Source: Bacteroidales bacterium (GTDB lineage: Bacteria > Bacteroidota > Bacteroidia > Bacteroidales > UBA7960). From it: a stretch of DNA of 43,588 nucleotides. The notes under the pieces are model-generated. The model did no database searches. It was not told the origin of the DNA and worked only from the letters and a program-made list of their open reading frames with translations. Both the position numbers and the translations under genes were made by a program. Below are positions 1 through 8,237 of this stretch, one piece after another. Location of the stretch: the NCBI GenBank assembly GCA_007125585.1, contig SLCY01000086.1, positions 1-43,588 of the forward strand, in the 5' to 3' direction. The stretch's first letter is position 1, and each line of letters begins with the position of its first letter.

Positions 1-66
1 CTTAACCCCAACCTTAATCTTAACCTCAACCTCAACCTCAATCTCAACCTTAACCTTAACCTCAAC
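1..66. repeat. Degenerate period-6 tandem repeat, CT(T/C)AA(C/T)
   Basis: Eleven consecutive six-base units of the form CTTAAC, CTCAAC or CTTAAT/CTCAAT (one unit is CCCAAC) run in unbroken phase from the window edge to four bases before the porU stop codon. The array may continue outside the window. It carries no open frame of note. It resembles a microsatellite that grows by slippage. Its position just past the 3' end of porU would leave it transcribed as part of that mRNA unless termination comes first. Confidence 0.85.
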
Positions 67-70
67 CTCC

Positions 71-3000
71 CTACCTGAATATCACCAGCTTTTCAGTCAT
101 TCGCGAACGCTTTCCATCCGGTGTTTCCATGGTGAGACGATAGAGATAGATCCCATTACCCAGCGGCCGGCCGTCATTGCTGAACCCATCCCAGTGTATG
201 GGTTCAGATCGATAACCGGCAGAAGAGACGACCCTGGATATTGTGTTTACCAGCCGTCCCTGCAAGTCATAAATATCTATCCGCACATCCATCTCATTGA
301 AAGCCTGGTTGTGTTTAAACGTGAACCAGGTATCGTACGAAAACGGATTCGGATAATTCATCAGGTCTCCCAGGACGATCGACCCGGTACTGCTGACGAT
401 GAACTCGATGGTGGCACTGGACGGGTTATTGTGCGTATCCCATGCACGTAGAGACAAAGAATGATGCCCGTCCTCGAGGCCATAGAATGGATATACGACC
501 CTTCCGCTCTGAAAGTTATCCAGATCGGCCTCATAGTAGTTGGTCAAACGAATGGGGTCATTATGGTTTTCGTTCAGATAAGCCACGATGTTGCGGCCTA
601 TGCTTCCTGTCATATTGATACCGCTCTCATCATGGAGGAAAGCAAGCAATATCGGGTTTTCACTGGTATGGTCGCCCGATACAAAAGTGGTGTCATTCAT
701 GTACAGTTCAATGACAGGCCCTTCCGTGTCGGGCAGAAAGGAATCAAGGGTGCCGCCGATCACAAAGTCCTGATGATAGCCATGTCCGTCGGTATTCCCA
801 TCATCCATGTAATAGCTTATTTTTCCATTCCCAAAATTGTAAGCGATGTCGCGTGGCACGTTAAAGGTAAAGCTAAACTCACCATTGATGATGCTTGCCT
901 TTCCTTTGTAGAGGATCGCGTTGCGCATTGTAAAGTCGGCGGGGATACTGCCGGGGTTGTTTCCGAGGGTGCGGTAATCCATCTCCTTGTCATATATGGT
1001 AGGAAAGAGAACACCGTTGTAATTATCAAGCCTATTCCCCGAGGCATCGGTCACGTAACCTGTCACTGTTACGTTTTGATATGCCTTGATCGTATCGGGC
1101 ATCGTTTCCGTGACCACCCGGTGTTCAGGATATGCCATCTGCATGGAGGGGTCGCCCAGCAGCACAAAATTCCTGAGCTGCATCGGTATGCTGGCGCCGC
1201 TGCTGTTTCTTTTTGCAATACGGATAAGGTCTCCCATGCGAAGATTGTTGTCCTCCTGATCCTTTTCAAACGCCACATCCATGAAATTACGGTTCAACGT
1301 CATGTTGTTCCCTGACCATGCCAGGCGGGTGGTGGTGAAAAGCGCTGCCGTGCCGCCCAACGGTTTCAGCACGATGCGCACACCTGCGGAAAGCTCCTCA
1401 GGATCGGGCTGGTCGAAGCTGCTGAACTCACAGGTGGCCGTCATAAATACCGGCATGTTGTATTTATTGTTCCAGACGCCAATGTCGTCAAAGGTGAGTA
1501 TCCGCTGGTGGGCAAGGCCACGAGGTCCGCCATGCCCAATATAGTTGATCATCAAGGCACCCTGGTTTACAACTTCGTTAATGGCTTTGTTCACATCAGG
1601 GTAACGCGCCCCACCGGCCATGGTCATCTGCTGGTAAGCATCCAGGTAGATCTTTTTCACGTTATACCGGGGATGGTCCTCAGCAAGCCTGTTTGCCAGT
1701 ATCTCTGAATCATTGAAATGCCTGTTGCCATCACCGTCATCGGCAATAAAAACAACCCTGTTTCGCCAGTCGGCATAGTTGGAAACCACACCAGTAAATT
1801 CCAGGTTGTCTTCCCCCGGTTCCATCCCCGGCACACGCTGATTATACCTTATGATCTTATTCACCAGGTCTTCCGCCTCTTCCGGCGTGCGCACCGGAAG
1901 GCGCCCGATGCCGATATCCACAACGCCAAAGGCGTCCTCTCCTTCATGATCACCCAGCAACCCGTAATAATCATCTGTCATGTAAGAACTCCTCGGAGCA
2001 AGGGAAGCATAACTCTGGTATGTGGGTATGAGGTTGCCCCCATAACCAAGCAAATCTTTGTTGTCATAGGTGCCATTACCAAATAAAAGCAAATAGCGCG
2101 GCATCTCATCGGGGGTTTCCGCCCTGTCAAAAAACATCTTCATGAAGTTGCGAATGGCAGAAATATCCCTGGTGCCCGAGGAAAATTCATTGTATACCTG
2201 TTGCGTGGTAACCACCCCGATGGTGAGTCCATCATTCCCGGCCCGGAAATCAGCCAAACGCCCGGCCTGTGTCAACATCTCCTCAGGACTCACAATGATC
2301 ATGTCCTTTGGTCCCATGGCGTGAAGGTTCTGATTGTGTACTTCACCATTAAGCGAAGGGGCCAAAAAGGAAGTACCGTCAAACGCGACAAATTCCCTCA
2401 GGGTGTCTCCGGGAAGGATAAACTGCATGCTGCCCCCTTGTTGCGACATCTGCTGTTCGCTGATATTAAGATGGTCAGTAACATCCCAGACCTTCAGGTC
2501 ATTGCCTGCATCTTCTAGGATATACGCCACCACTTTGCCCTGTCCTATGTGTTCGACCTGCCTGAAAGCCATCTGCCCCTCCGTAAAACGGAGCTGCCGG
2601 TCTGCATTGATCACAAGATAGTTCAACCAGCCCCTTGAACCAACTCCGGGCCTGTTATACGTAAGGTTTATGGTAACATGGTCCGGGCTGTCCGGGGTAA
2701 AATCCATGAAGTCATTAACCGTCCTGACATATTCGCTGTTGTGGGCAGCCGGGTTGATGGCCAGGATGTTCATCTGTTTCTGCTGACCTCCAGCATTCAC
2801 CGTGAAGCTGCTGGGCAGCGGCGACCTGGCAGCCAGATAGGCTTCCACAGTAGCCGGCATACCCATGTCAAGGTGTGGAAAATCAAAGGTGAACTGCCGG
2901 CTGGTGGTGGCATCGAAGACCTCACCGAACCATATACGTCCGGATCCCAGGAGATTGCTCAGGTCGCGCTGGTGCGCAGCATAATCCCTGAAAGAAGTTA

Positions 3001-3970
3001 CCTGGTGGGTAACTGCCTCCGATGCTTCCGGCTGCTGTCCGATACGCTTTCCCTGGCCCTGATCTGTGGTCAAAAAATAACAGGCCTCAGTGTCGTAAAG
3101 GTGGACCCTGCGACGGAACAACCATTTGGAGTCAGCCCCCTCATCATCGGGGCCATGCTGCTCCAAATACCAGCGGTCAGGCGAACGTCCATAAAACAAA
3201 AGATAATCATCCTGGCCAAAGGAACCCGTTGGAGAACCTGAAACGTAGATTGCGTTCTCATGCAGGTCGTCATAAACAAACGCATCATTGGCCTCTGGAA
3301 GCATGCCGCTGCCATTGCCAAACAAACGAAGGTTTTGTTTTTGAACAGAAGAGATGTCAACGCCCAATGCCTCCAGGTCCTGCGCCCCCAGACGGTAGAC
3401 ACCCGTTTCGTCAACACACAGCTTATACCACGACCCCGAAGCCAGCACCGAGTTTTCCACGTATCGATCCACCCTGCCATATTGCAACGCCGGGTCGTAG
3501 GCATGCTCCATCTCCAGGGTGAAAGAAGCCAGCTTTTCATAACGGTCTGCATACGTATCGTAACGGAAAGGATAAAAACTCACAACGTCATAACGCTCTT
3601 TCCGTGCACTTTGCATTTCACTGTGCAACAAGATGCTTCCCTGGCGAAAACCTGCCTCACGCAAAATCGCATCTTCAACATCCGTGACAGCTGTGAACTG
3701 CTTGTCAGTCAACTGGAAATGATAAGAAAAATGGGGAACCGGACTGCGGACCCTGTGATGATATACAGGAAGGGTGGGCAGTGAGTCAGCAAACAACGCC
3801 TTCTCAAAATATAATGCTTCCCTGTATTCCTCATCGTTTATATAATACCGGTGTGGTTGCTCCCACGAAAGGGACACAAACTGACCCTTTGTGTCTGCCA
3901 TCCCCGGCAGGGCAGCAAAAAACAAGAGCCCGGCAAGAAATGAAAAAAATGTTCGCCGATAGATCAGCAT
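71..3970 (-). CDS. porU: Type IX secretion system C25-family signal peptidase/sortase PorU
   Basis: About 1299 residues. PorU is the outer-membrane-associated C25 (gingipain-type) cysteine peptidase that removes the C-terminal signal of type IX cargo and helps attach it to the cell surface. The start at MLIYRRTFFS gives a basic N-terminus, a hydrophobic core and an alanine-rich cleavage region, which is a good signal peptide. An in-frame start further upstream (4096) lies inside the predicted promoter and is unlikely. The peptidase core shows the histidine motif NYIGHGGPRG and, about 40 residues later, the cysteine motif MTATCEFSSFDQP, as expected for a C25 His-Cys pair. The C-terminus holds a FlgD-like Ig domain starting NYPNPFSYDTWF and ending in a GNGIYLYRL-type strand. 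It is divergent from a porP/sprF-like gene and a gldJ-like gene, a grouping typical of Bacteroidota. Confidence 0.92.
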   Translation of the reverse strand: MLIYRRTFFSFLAGLLFFAALPGMADTKGQFVSLSWEQPHRYYINDEEYREALYFEKALFADSLPTLPVYHHRVRSPVPHFSYHFQLTDKQFTAVTDVEDAILREAGFRQGSILLHSEMQSARKERYDVVSFYPFRYDTYADRYEKLASFTLEMEHAYDPALQYGRVDRYVENSVLASGSWYKLCVDETGVYRLGAQDLEALGVDISSVQKQNLRLFGNGSGMLPEANDAFVYDDLHENAIYVSGSPTGSFGQDDYLLFYGRSPDRWYLEQHGPDDEGADSKWLFRRRVHLYDTEACYFLTTDQGQGKRIGQQPEASEAVTHQVTSFRDYAAHQRDLSNLLGSGRIWFGEVFDATTSRQFTFDFPHLDMGMPATVEAYLAARSPLPSSFTVNAGGQQKQMNILAINPAAHNSEYVRTVNDFMDFTPDSPDHVTINLTYNRPGVGSRGWLNYLVINADRQLRFTEGQMAFRQVEHIGQGKVVAYILEDAGNDLKVWDVTDHLNISEQQMSQQGGSMQFILPGDTLREFVAFDGTSFLAPSLNGEVHNQNLHAMGPKDMIIVSPEEMLTQAGRLADFRAGNDGLTIGVVTTQQVYNEFSSGTRDISAIRNFMKMFFDRAETPDEMPRYLLLFGNGTYDNKDLLGYGGNLIPTYQSYASLAPRSSYMTDDYYGLLGDHEGEDAFGVVDIGIGRLPVRTPEEAEDLVNKIIRYNQRVPGMEPGEDNLEFTGVVSNYADWRNRVVFIADDGDGNRHFNDSEILANRLAEDHPRYNVKKIYLDAYQQMTMAGGARYPDVNKAINEVVNQGALMINYIGHGGPRGLAHQRILTFDDIGVWNNKYNMPVFMTATCEFSSFDQPDPEELSAGVRIVLKPLGGTAALFTTTRLAWSGNNMTLNRNFMDVAFEKDQEDNNLRMGDLIRIAKRNSSGASIPMQLRNFVLLGDPSMQMAYPEHRVVTETMPDTIKAYQNVTVTGYVTDASGNRLDNYNGVLFPTIYDKEMDYRTLGNNPGSIPADFTMRNAILYKGKASIINGEFSFTFNVPRDIAYNFGNGKISYYMDDGNTDGHGYHQDFVIGGTLDSFLPDTEGPVIELYMNDTTFVSGDHTSENPILLAFLHDESGINMTGSIGRNIVAYLNENHNDPIRLTNYYEADLDNFQSGRVVYPFYGLEDGHHSLSLRAWDTHNNPSSATIEFIVSSTGSIVLGDLMNYPNPFSYDTWFTFKHNQAFNEMDVRIDIYDLQGRLVNTISRVVSSAGYRSEPIHWDGFSNDGRPLGNGIYLYRLTMETPDGKRSRMTEKLVIFR

Positions 3971-4093
3971 TGTGCAGTCAAAAAAAACCATGTTCTGAAA
4001 AACCATTAAAACACCAATATGAATAACAATGGACAGGGGTGATGGTTCGATACCTGTAAAAAACGGAAAACCCCTGGCAGATATTTTGCACGT

Positions 4094-4101
4094 CAAAGAT
4101 A
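4094..4101 (-). promoter_or_regulatory. Bacteroidota-type -7 box for porU
   Basis: The minus strand reads TATCTTTG, an exact match to TAnnTTTG. Transcription would start near 4088. This rules out the upstream in-frame start at 4096 and supports 3970. A convincing -33 TTG at consensus spacing is not visible. Confidence 0.5.
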
Positions 4102-4131
4102 AAGGTGATAAACAAAATAAATGAATTGCTT

Positions 4132-4139
4132 TATATTTG
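4132..4139 (+). promoter_or_regulatory. Bacteroidota-type -7 box for the porP/sprF-like gene
   Basis: TATATTTG matches TAnnTTTG exactly and lies about 37 bases before the ATG at 4176. The earlier in-frame start at 4137 falls inside this box, so 4176 is preferred. With the box at 4094-4101 it forms a compact divergent promoter pair. Confidence 0.5.
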
Positions 4140-4175
4140 TACGTTCAAATTCTTCGTTATATTGATCAGGTGTTC

Positions 4176-5195
4176 ATGAACCCATTTCTTGTCATGCTGC
4201 GCGCAAAACTTGCCATTCTTGTAATACTGACGGTGACGATTGGCTTTATCAATACGGTCCGGGCCCATGAACCTGTATTGTTCTCCCAGTTTTATTCCGC
4301 ACCCATTTACCTGAACCCGGCTTTTGCCGGATCTACAAAATGCTCACGTATTGCGATGAATTACAGACAGTTGAGAATGAGCGCAGACAACATGTTTACC
4401 ATTAATTTTTCCTACGACAGGTATACGGAAGCCCTCCAGGGTGGTTTTGGTGTCATGGTCACCAGCGACATGACCAACATGGTCATGATGCGCAGCAGCA
4501 TCGGGGCAATGTATGCCTACCATCTGAATGTTACGAGGGATTTTGATGTACATTTCGGGTTGCAGGCGAGTTATATCCGCAACGATTTGAGGTGGAACAG
4601 GTTTGAGTTTGCCGATCCGGGTGAACCCCCGCCCGATATAACCTGGACCCATGATTTGGATTTCTCTGCAGGCATTTTGTTTTTCTCTGATGCCATTTAT
4701 GGTGGCGTGGCCGTACACCATTTGAACAAACCAAACATGAGCCTTTATTCGTGGGATAATAATGGCAACGAGGGCCGTGATCCGGGCAGGCTGAACAGAA
4801 AATATACGGGGCACCTGGGAATCTATATTGAGCCTGCACAGAGGAGGCCTGTGCCAGGCCAAAGTCCCGGTTTCTTTATTTCTCCAAACATCATTTACCA
4901 GCACCAGGGTTACAGCACACACGTAAGTGCCGGACTCTATACAGGGGTGAGCCCTGTTATGGCAGGTGTCTGGTACCGTCACTGGCTGGAAACCCCCGGC
5001 CACACAAACAATAACACGCTGACCTTCCTGCTGGGAGTCAATATGGATGAATACCGGATCGGGTATAGCTATGACTGGTCTTTGTCAGGATTTTCTGATA
5101 TAAATCATGCCATCCATGAACTGAGTATCGCATTTCGCTTTAATTGCGCAGAAAGAAATATTAACCGACGTATAATAAACTATCCAAGTTTTTAG
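4176..5195 (+). CDS. PorP/SprF family type IX secretion membrane protein
   Basis: About 339 residues. PorP/SprF proteins are outer-membrane beta-barrels of about 300-350 residues that anchor or help export T9SS components and surface adhesins in Bacteroidota. The start MNPFLVMLRAK is followed by a hydrophobic signal segment ending near TVRA. The mature protein then opens with PVLFSQFYSAPIYLNPAFAG, the family hallmark of barrel entry with the LNPAFAG motif. Alternating aromatic strands and a terminal strand ending in HELSIAFRF fit a barrel. It lies divergent to porU and directly upstream of a gldJ-like gene. Many genomes carry several paralogues, so the exact role (core PorP or an accessory, cargo-linked SprF) cannot be decided here. 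Confidence 0.88.
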   Translation: MNPFLVMLRAKLAILVILTVTIGFINTVRAHEPVLFSQFYSAPIYLNPAFAGSTKCSRIAMNYRQLRMSADNMFTINFSYDRYTEALQGGFGVMVTSDMTNMVMMRSSIGAMYAYHLNVTRDFDVHFGLQASYIRNDLRWNRFEFADPGEPPPDITWTHDLDFSAGILFFSDAIYGGVAVHHLNKPNMSLYSWDNNGNEGRDPGRLNRKYTGHLGIYIEPAQRRPVPGQSPGFFISPNIIYQHQGYSTHVSAGLYTGVSPVMAGVWYRHWLETPGHTNNNTLTFLLGVNMDEYRIGYSYDWSLSGFSDINHAIHELSIAFRFNCAERNINRRIINYPSF

Positions 5196-5196
5196 T

Positions 5197-5204
5197 TATT
5201 TTTG
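5197..5204 (+). promoter_or_regulatory. Bacteroidota-type -7 box for the gldJ-like gene
   Basis: TATTTTTG begins one base after the preceding stop codon and matches TAnnTTTG. It would give the gldJ-like gene its own transcript with a leader of roughly 120 bases (5210-5329), in which I see no ORF or recognised structure. Confidence 0.4.
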
Positions 5205-5329
5205 TGACCAAAGCATTTTTAACATATCTGCACATGCACCGGGCCAATACGGTAACCGGACACACAGTCAGAGGGTCATTGCATGGCGAACCCCATGCGA
5301 CCGAAATATGAAAGAAAAAATTTTTACAC

Positions 5330-6781
5330 ATGAAAAAGAACTTTAGGAGCAGGATTCCGGTTCTTCTCTCTATTTTCGTTTCCACCATGTTTTTTACCGC
5401 ATGTGGGTTATTTCAGCAGGATACCTCAAACACAACCGGGTGGACTTACAACGATCCGGAAACGGGTGGATTTCAGGTTGTTGATTTCCAAAGACAAGAA
5501 AAAGGACCCGGCCTGGTGTTTGTCGAAGGCGGCACCTTTGTCATGGGACGGACAGACCAGGATGTGATGCTTGACTGGAACAACATCCCGCGCCGTGTAA
5601 CGGTATCTTCGTTTTTTATGGATGAGACAGAGATCAGGAACCTCGACTATCTGGAATACCTGCACTGGACCAACCGGATCTTCAGGCAGACAAGTCCGCA
5701 AAAATACTTTGACGCCCTCCCTGACACGCTTGTATGGCGTGATCCCCTGGCCTATAATGAGCCATACGTGGAGAACTACCTGAGGCATCCTGCCTACCGT
5801 GAGTATCCTGTTGTGGGTGTCAGCTGGTTACAGGCATCAGATTATGCCAGATGGCGTACCGACAGGGTCAATGAGATGCTCCTTGTCCGGCATGGTATCC
5901 TTGACTGGAACCTTGATGAACAGGAAGGTGCGAACCATTTCCGCACGCAAGCCTATCTTGCGGGAGAATACGAAGGGCTTGTCCTCAGGAATATTGAAGA
6001 CCTCGACCCCAGGGGCACCGGTGAGCGGCGCGTACGCTGGGAAGACGGCATCCTGCTGCCCCGCTACAGGCTTCCCACAGAGGCAGAATGGGAGTATGCA
6101 GCCCTTGGCCTTGTTGGAAGCACAGAAGAGGAACAGATCCTCGACAGAAGGATCTATCCGTGGGAGACACGCCATGTAAGAAGCAGCGAACGAAGGACAA
6201 GGGGGCAGTTCAAAGCCAACTTCCAGCGCGGTGCAGGCGACCTGACAGGAGTTGCCGGATACCCAAACCCGGGTGGAGACATCACCATGGCCGTAAAATC
6301 TTTCTGGCCAAACGACTTTGGACTATATGATATGGCAGGGAATGTAAATGAATGGGTAAAGGATGTGTACCGCCCGCTTTCATTCGAACAAGTGGCAGAC
6401 TTTCGCCCCTTCCGGGGAAATGTATTTCAGGTACCTGTCCGGGATGAAGACGGGAACATCCTCTTCGACGAAGAAGATGGCTCCATGATCATGCAGCCCC
6501 TCGAGGAAGACAACAATCAAACACGCCGCAACTACAGGGAAGCCAATTATATCAACTTCCGGGATGGTGACCCCGCATCAGCCATCGCAGAAGGCATGGA
6601 TGTCTATGTTGACGAAATAACCCTTATTACAGATTCAGTAAGGGTGTTTAAAGGGGGGAGCTGGAGAGACCGCGTCTACTGGTTGTCACCCGGCACCAGG
6701 AGGTACCTGGATGAACGGGAAGCCACCAACGACATCGGTTTCCGCTGCGCCATGGACCTGATTGGCCCCGCACCAAATTAA
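5330..6781 (+). CDS. gldJ: GldJ-like gliding/type IX secretion lipoprotein
   Basis: 483 residues. GldJ is an outer-membrane lipoprotein needed for gliding and for stability of the T9SS ring protein GldK in Flavobacterium. Homologues occur in non-gliding Bacteroidota. The N-terminus is a lipoprotein signal with lipobox FTAC and acyl-cysteine Cys25. The opening of the mature chain, with TGW and ND followed by a GGF element, is GldJ-like. The body is a sulfatase-modifying-factor (FGE/SUMF1) fold: PGLVFVEGGTFVMG, then RLPTEAEWEYAA, YDMAGNVNEWV, FKGGSWRD and a terminal DIGFRCA. The formylglycine-generating cysteines are not evident, so the fold is probably structural. GldK/PorK shares the fold, but the N-terminal signature and the gene order next to porU and murF favour GldJ. 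Confidence 0.8.
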   Translation: MKKNFRSRIPVLLSIFVSTMFFTACGLFQQDTSNTTGWTYNDPETGGFQVVDFQRQEKGPGLVFVEGGTFVMGRTDQDVMLDWNNIPRRVTVSSFFMDETEIRNLDYLEYLHWTNRIFRQTSPQKYFDALPDTLVWRDPLAYNEPYVENYLRHPAYREYPVVGVSWLQASDYARWRTDRVNEMLLVRHGILDWNLDEQEGANHFRTQAYLAGEYEGLVLRNIEDLDPRGTGERRVRWEDGILLPRYRLPTEAEWEYAALGLVGSTEEEQILDRRIYPWETRHVRSSERRTRGQFKANFQRGAGDLTGVAGYPNPGGDITMAVKSFWPNDFGLYDMAGNVNEWVKDVYRPLSFEQVADFRPFRGNVFQVPVRDEDGNILFDEEDGSMIMQPLEEDNNQTRRNYREANYINFRDGDPASAIAEGMDVYVDEITLITDSVRVFKGGSWRDRVYWLSPGTRRYLDEREATNDIGFRCAMDLIGPAPN

Positions 6782-6802
6782 TCATCCCGGCACAACCTGT
6801 CC

Positions 6803-6838
6803 AAAAACCCCGTTTGCAGTGGTAAATGGGGTTTTTTT
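6803..6838 (+). terminator. Rho-independent terminator after the gldJ-like gene
   Basis: AAAAACCCC, a 16-base loop, then GGGGTTTTTTT gives a stem ending in a T tract, 22 bases after the stop codon. The A-tract on the other side would let it work in both directions. It suggests murF, 18 bases further on, is not simply co-transcribed. Confidence 0.75.
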
Positions 6839-6855
6839 AGTACAAAGCAACCACC

Positions 6856-8181
6856 ATGAACCAGGCCGCCATCCAAAAGATTATCTCCCTCCTTGCCAAA
6901 GGAAGCAAGCCCTGCACCGACTCCCGGATTGCCGGCGAGGACGATATCTTCTTTGCCCTGAAAGGTGAACAGTTTGACGGGAACAACTTTGCAGAAAAAG
7001 CCCTGGAGGCCGGCTGTAAACTCGCCGTCGTCGACAGGGCAGAACATGTTAAAGGCGAACAGTACATCCTGGTTGATGACGTCCTCACCTTCCTGCAAAA
7101 ACTCGGGTACTTAACCCGGAAACGTATGGATATTCCCGTGGTCGGGATCACCGGAAGCAATGGCAAAACCACCACCAAAGAGCTGTTGCAGGGCATCTTC
7201 AAAAAATCTTTCGCGTCAACAGCCACCCGCAACAACCTCAACAACCATATCGGCGTACCCCTCACTTTGTTGTCGTTTAAAAAACCGCTGGATGTCGCTA
7301 TTGTTGAAATGGGGGCCAACCATAAGGGTGAAATTGACGCACTTTGCCAACTGGCAATGCCTACCCACGGGTTGATAACCAATATCGGCAAAGCCCACCT
7401 GGAAGGTTTTGGAAACATCGCAAACATCACCGCAGCAAAAGCAGAACTGTTCCGGTATCTTGAAAGGAACAACGGTACCATCTTTCTCAACAGCGATGAT
7501 GCACGACTTGAAAAACTGACAACCTCTTCTGATACCATAAATTATGGCAACAAAAGGACAAACCATTGCAGGGGAGAGATCATCCGGTCATCTCCCTATC
7601 TTGAGGTGGGGTTCAGCGTAACCAAAGATTTCGGAAAAGCTGTGAAAGGCATGGAAGGACGGGCAAATAGCAGACTCGCCGGAAGATACAATTTCGAGAA
7701 CATCATGGCAGCCATCACCACAGGCCTGTTTTTTGGCGTCCCGCCCAAAGCCGCCATTGAAGCCATTGAGTCATACCAGCCTAAAAACCATCGCTCACAG
7801 ATTATCCGGACCAGGCACAACACGGTGTTGATGGATGCATACAACGCCAATCCAACCAGCATGGGCGCCGCACTGGAAGATTTCAGCCGCTTGGAGGTAC
7901 CCTGCAAGGCCGTGATGCTGGGAGACATGCTGGAACTCGGGAAAGAAACAGAAAAGGAACACGAAAAAGTACTGGCACTTGTCAAAGAAAAAGGCTTCGA
8001 CTTCCAGCTGTTTGTCGGCAGTCACTTCCAGTCGGCATGCCGTCCTGACAGGAACATTCAAGTTTTTGTCAGTGTGGATGAGGCTGCACGATGGTTGTCA
8101 GAAAACCAGCTCAGCGACTGCCATATCCTGGTCAAAGGCTCTCGCGGGATAAAGATGGAGAACCTGCTGAAGTATTTGTGA
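6856..8181 (+). CDS. murF: UDP-N-acetylmuramoyl-tripeptide--D-alanyl-D-alanine ligase MurF
   Basis: 441 residues, normal length for the family. MurF adds D-Ala-D-Ala to UDP-MurNAc-tripeptide in the cytoplasm, the last soluble step of peptidoglycan precursor synthesis. The N-terminal UDP-binding domain contains TDSRIAGEDDIFFALKG. The central Mur-ligase ATPase domain has the P-loop GITGSNGKTTTKELL (about residues 97-111), then ATRNNLNNHIGVPLTLL and EMGANHKGEID. The C-terminal domain begins near DAYNANPTSM and contains VMLGDMLELGKETE. All of these are MurF hallmarks. The gldJ-murF arrangement recurs in Bacteroidota. Expression past the preceding terminator probably depends on read-through or an unrecognised promoter. 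Confidence 0.97.
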   Translation: MNQAAIQKIISLLAKGSKPCTDSRIAGEDDIFFALKGEQFDGNNFAEKALEAGCKLAVVDRAEHVKGEQYILVDDVLTFLQKLGYLTRKRMDIPVVGITGSNGKTTTKELLQGIFKKSFASTATRNNLNNHIGVPLTLLSFKKPLDVAIVEMGANHKGEIDALCQLAMPTHGLITNIGKAHLEGFGNIANITAAKAELFRYLERNNGTIFLNSDDARLEKLTTSSDTINYGNKRTNHCRGEIIRSSPYLEVGFSVTKDFGKAVKGMEGRANSRLAGRYNFENIMAAITTGLFFGVPPKAAIEAIESYQPKNHRSQIIRTRHNTVLMDAYNANPTSMGAALEDFSRLEVPCKAVMLGDMLELGKETEKEHEKVLALVKEKGFDFQLFVGSHFQSACRPDRNIQVFVSVDEAARWLSENQLSDCHILVKGSRGIKMENLLKYL

Positions 8182-8203
8182 ATGATTGGCAGCGGATGTT
8201 AAT

Positions 8204-8236
8204 GCTTTTGGCCAGGGGGCTTCCTGCCCCAAAAGC
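8204..8236. terminator. Hairpin between the convergent murF and thiolase genes
   Basis: GCTTTTGG pairs with CCAAAAGC, and inside it CAGG pairs with CCTG. The result is a long interrupted stem exactly in the 56-base gap between two converging stop codons. There is no strong T-tract on either side, so it may be a transcript-stabilising hairpin rather than a classic terminator. Confidence 0.55.
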
Positions 8237-8237
8237 C

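Noticed and set aside
1-66. CRISPR array or true telomere
   Set aside because: The units are six bases with no spacers, and the sequence continues directly into porU, so neither applies.
461-1315. 284-codon plus-strand frame inside porU
   Set aside because: It lies wholly antisense to a well-supported C25 peptidase gene. Its translation lacks recognisable motifs and a plausible start context.
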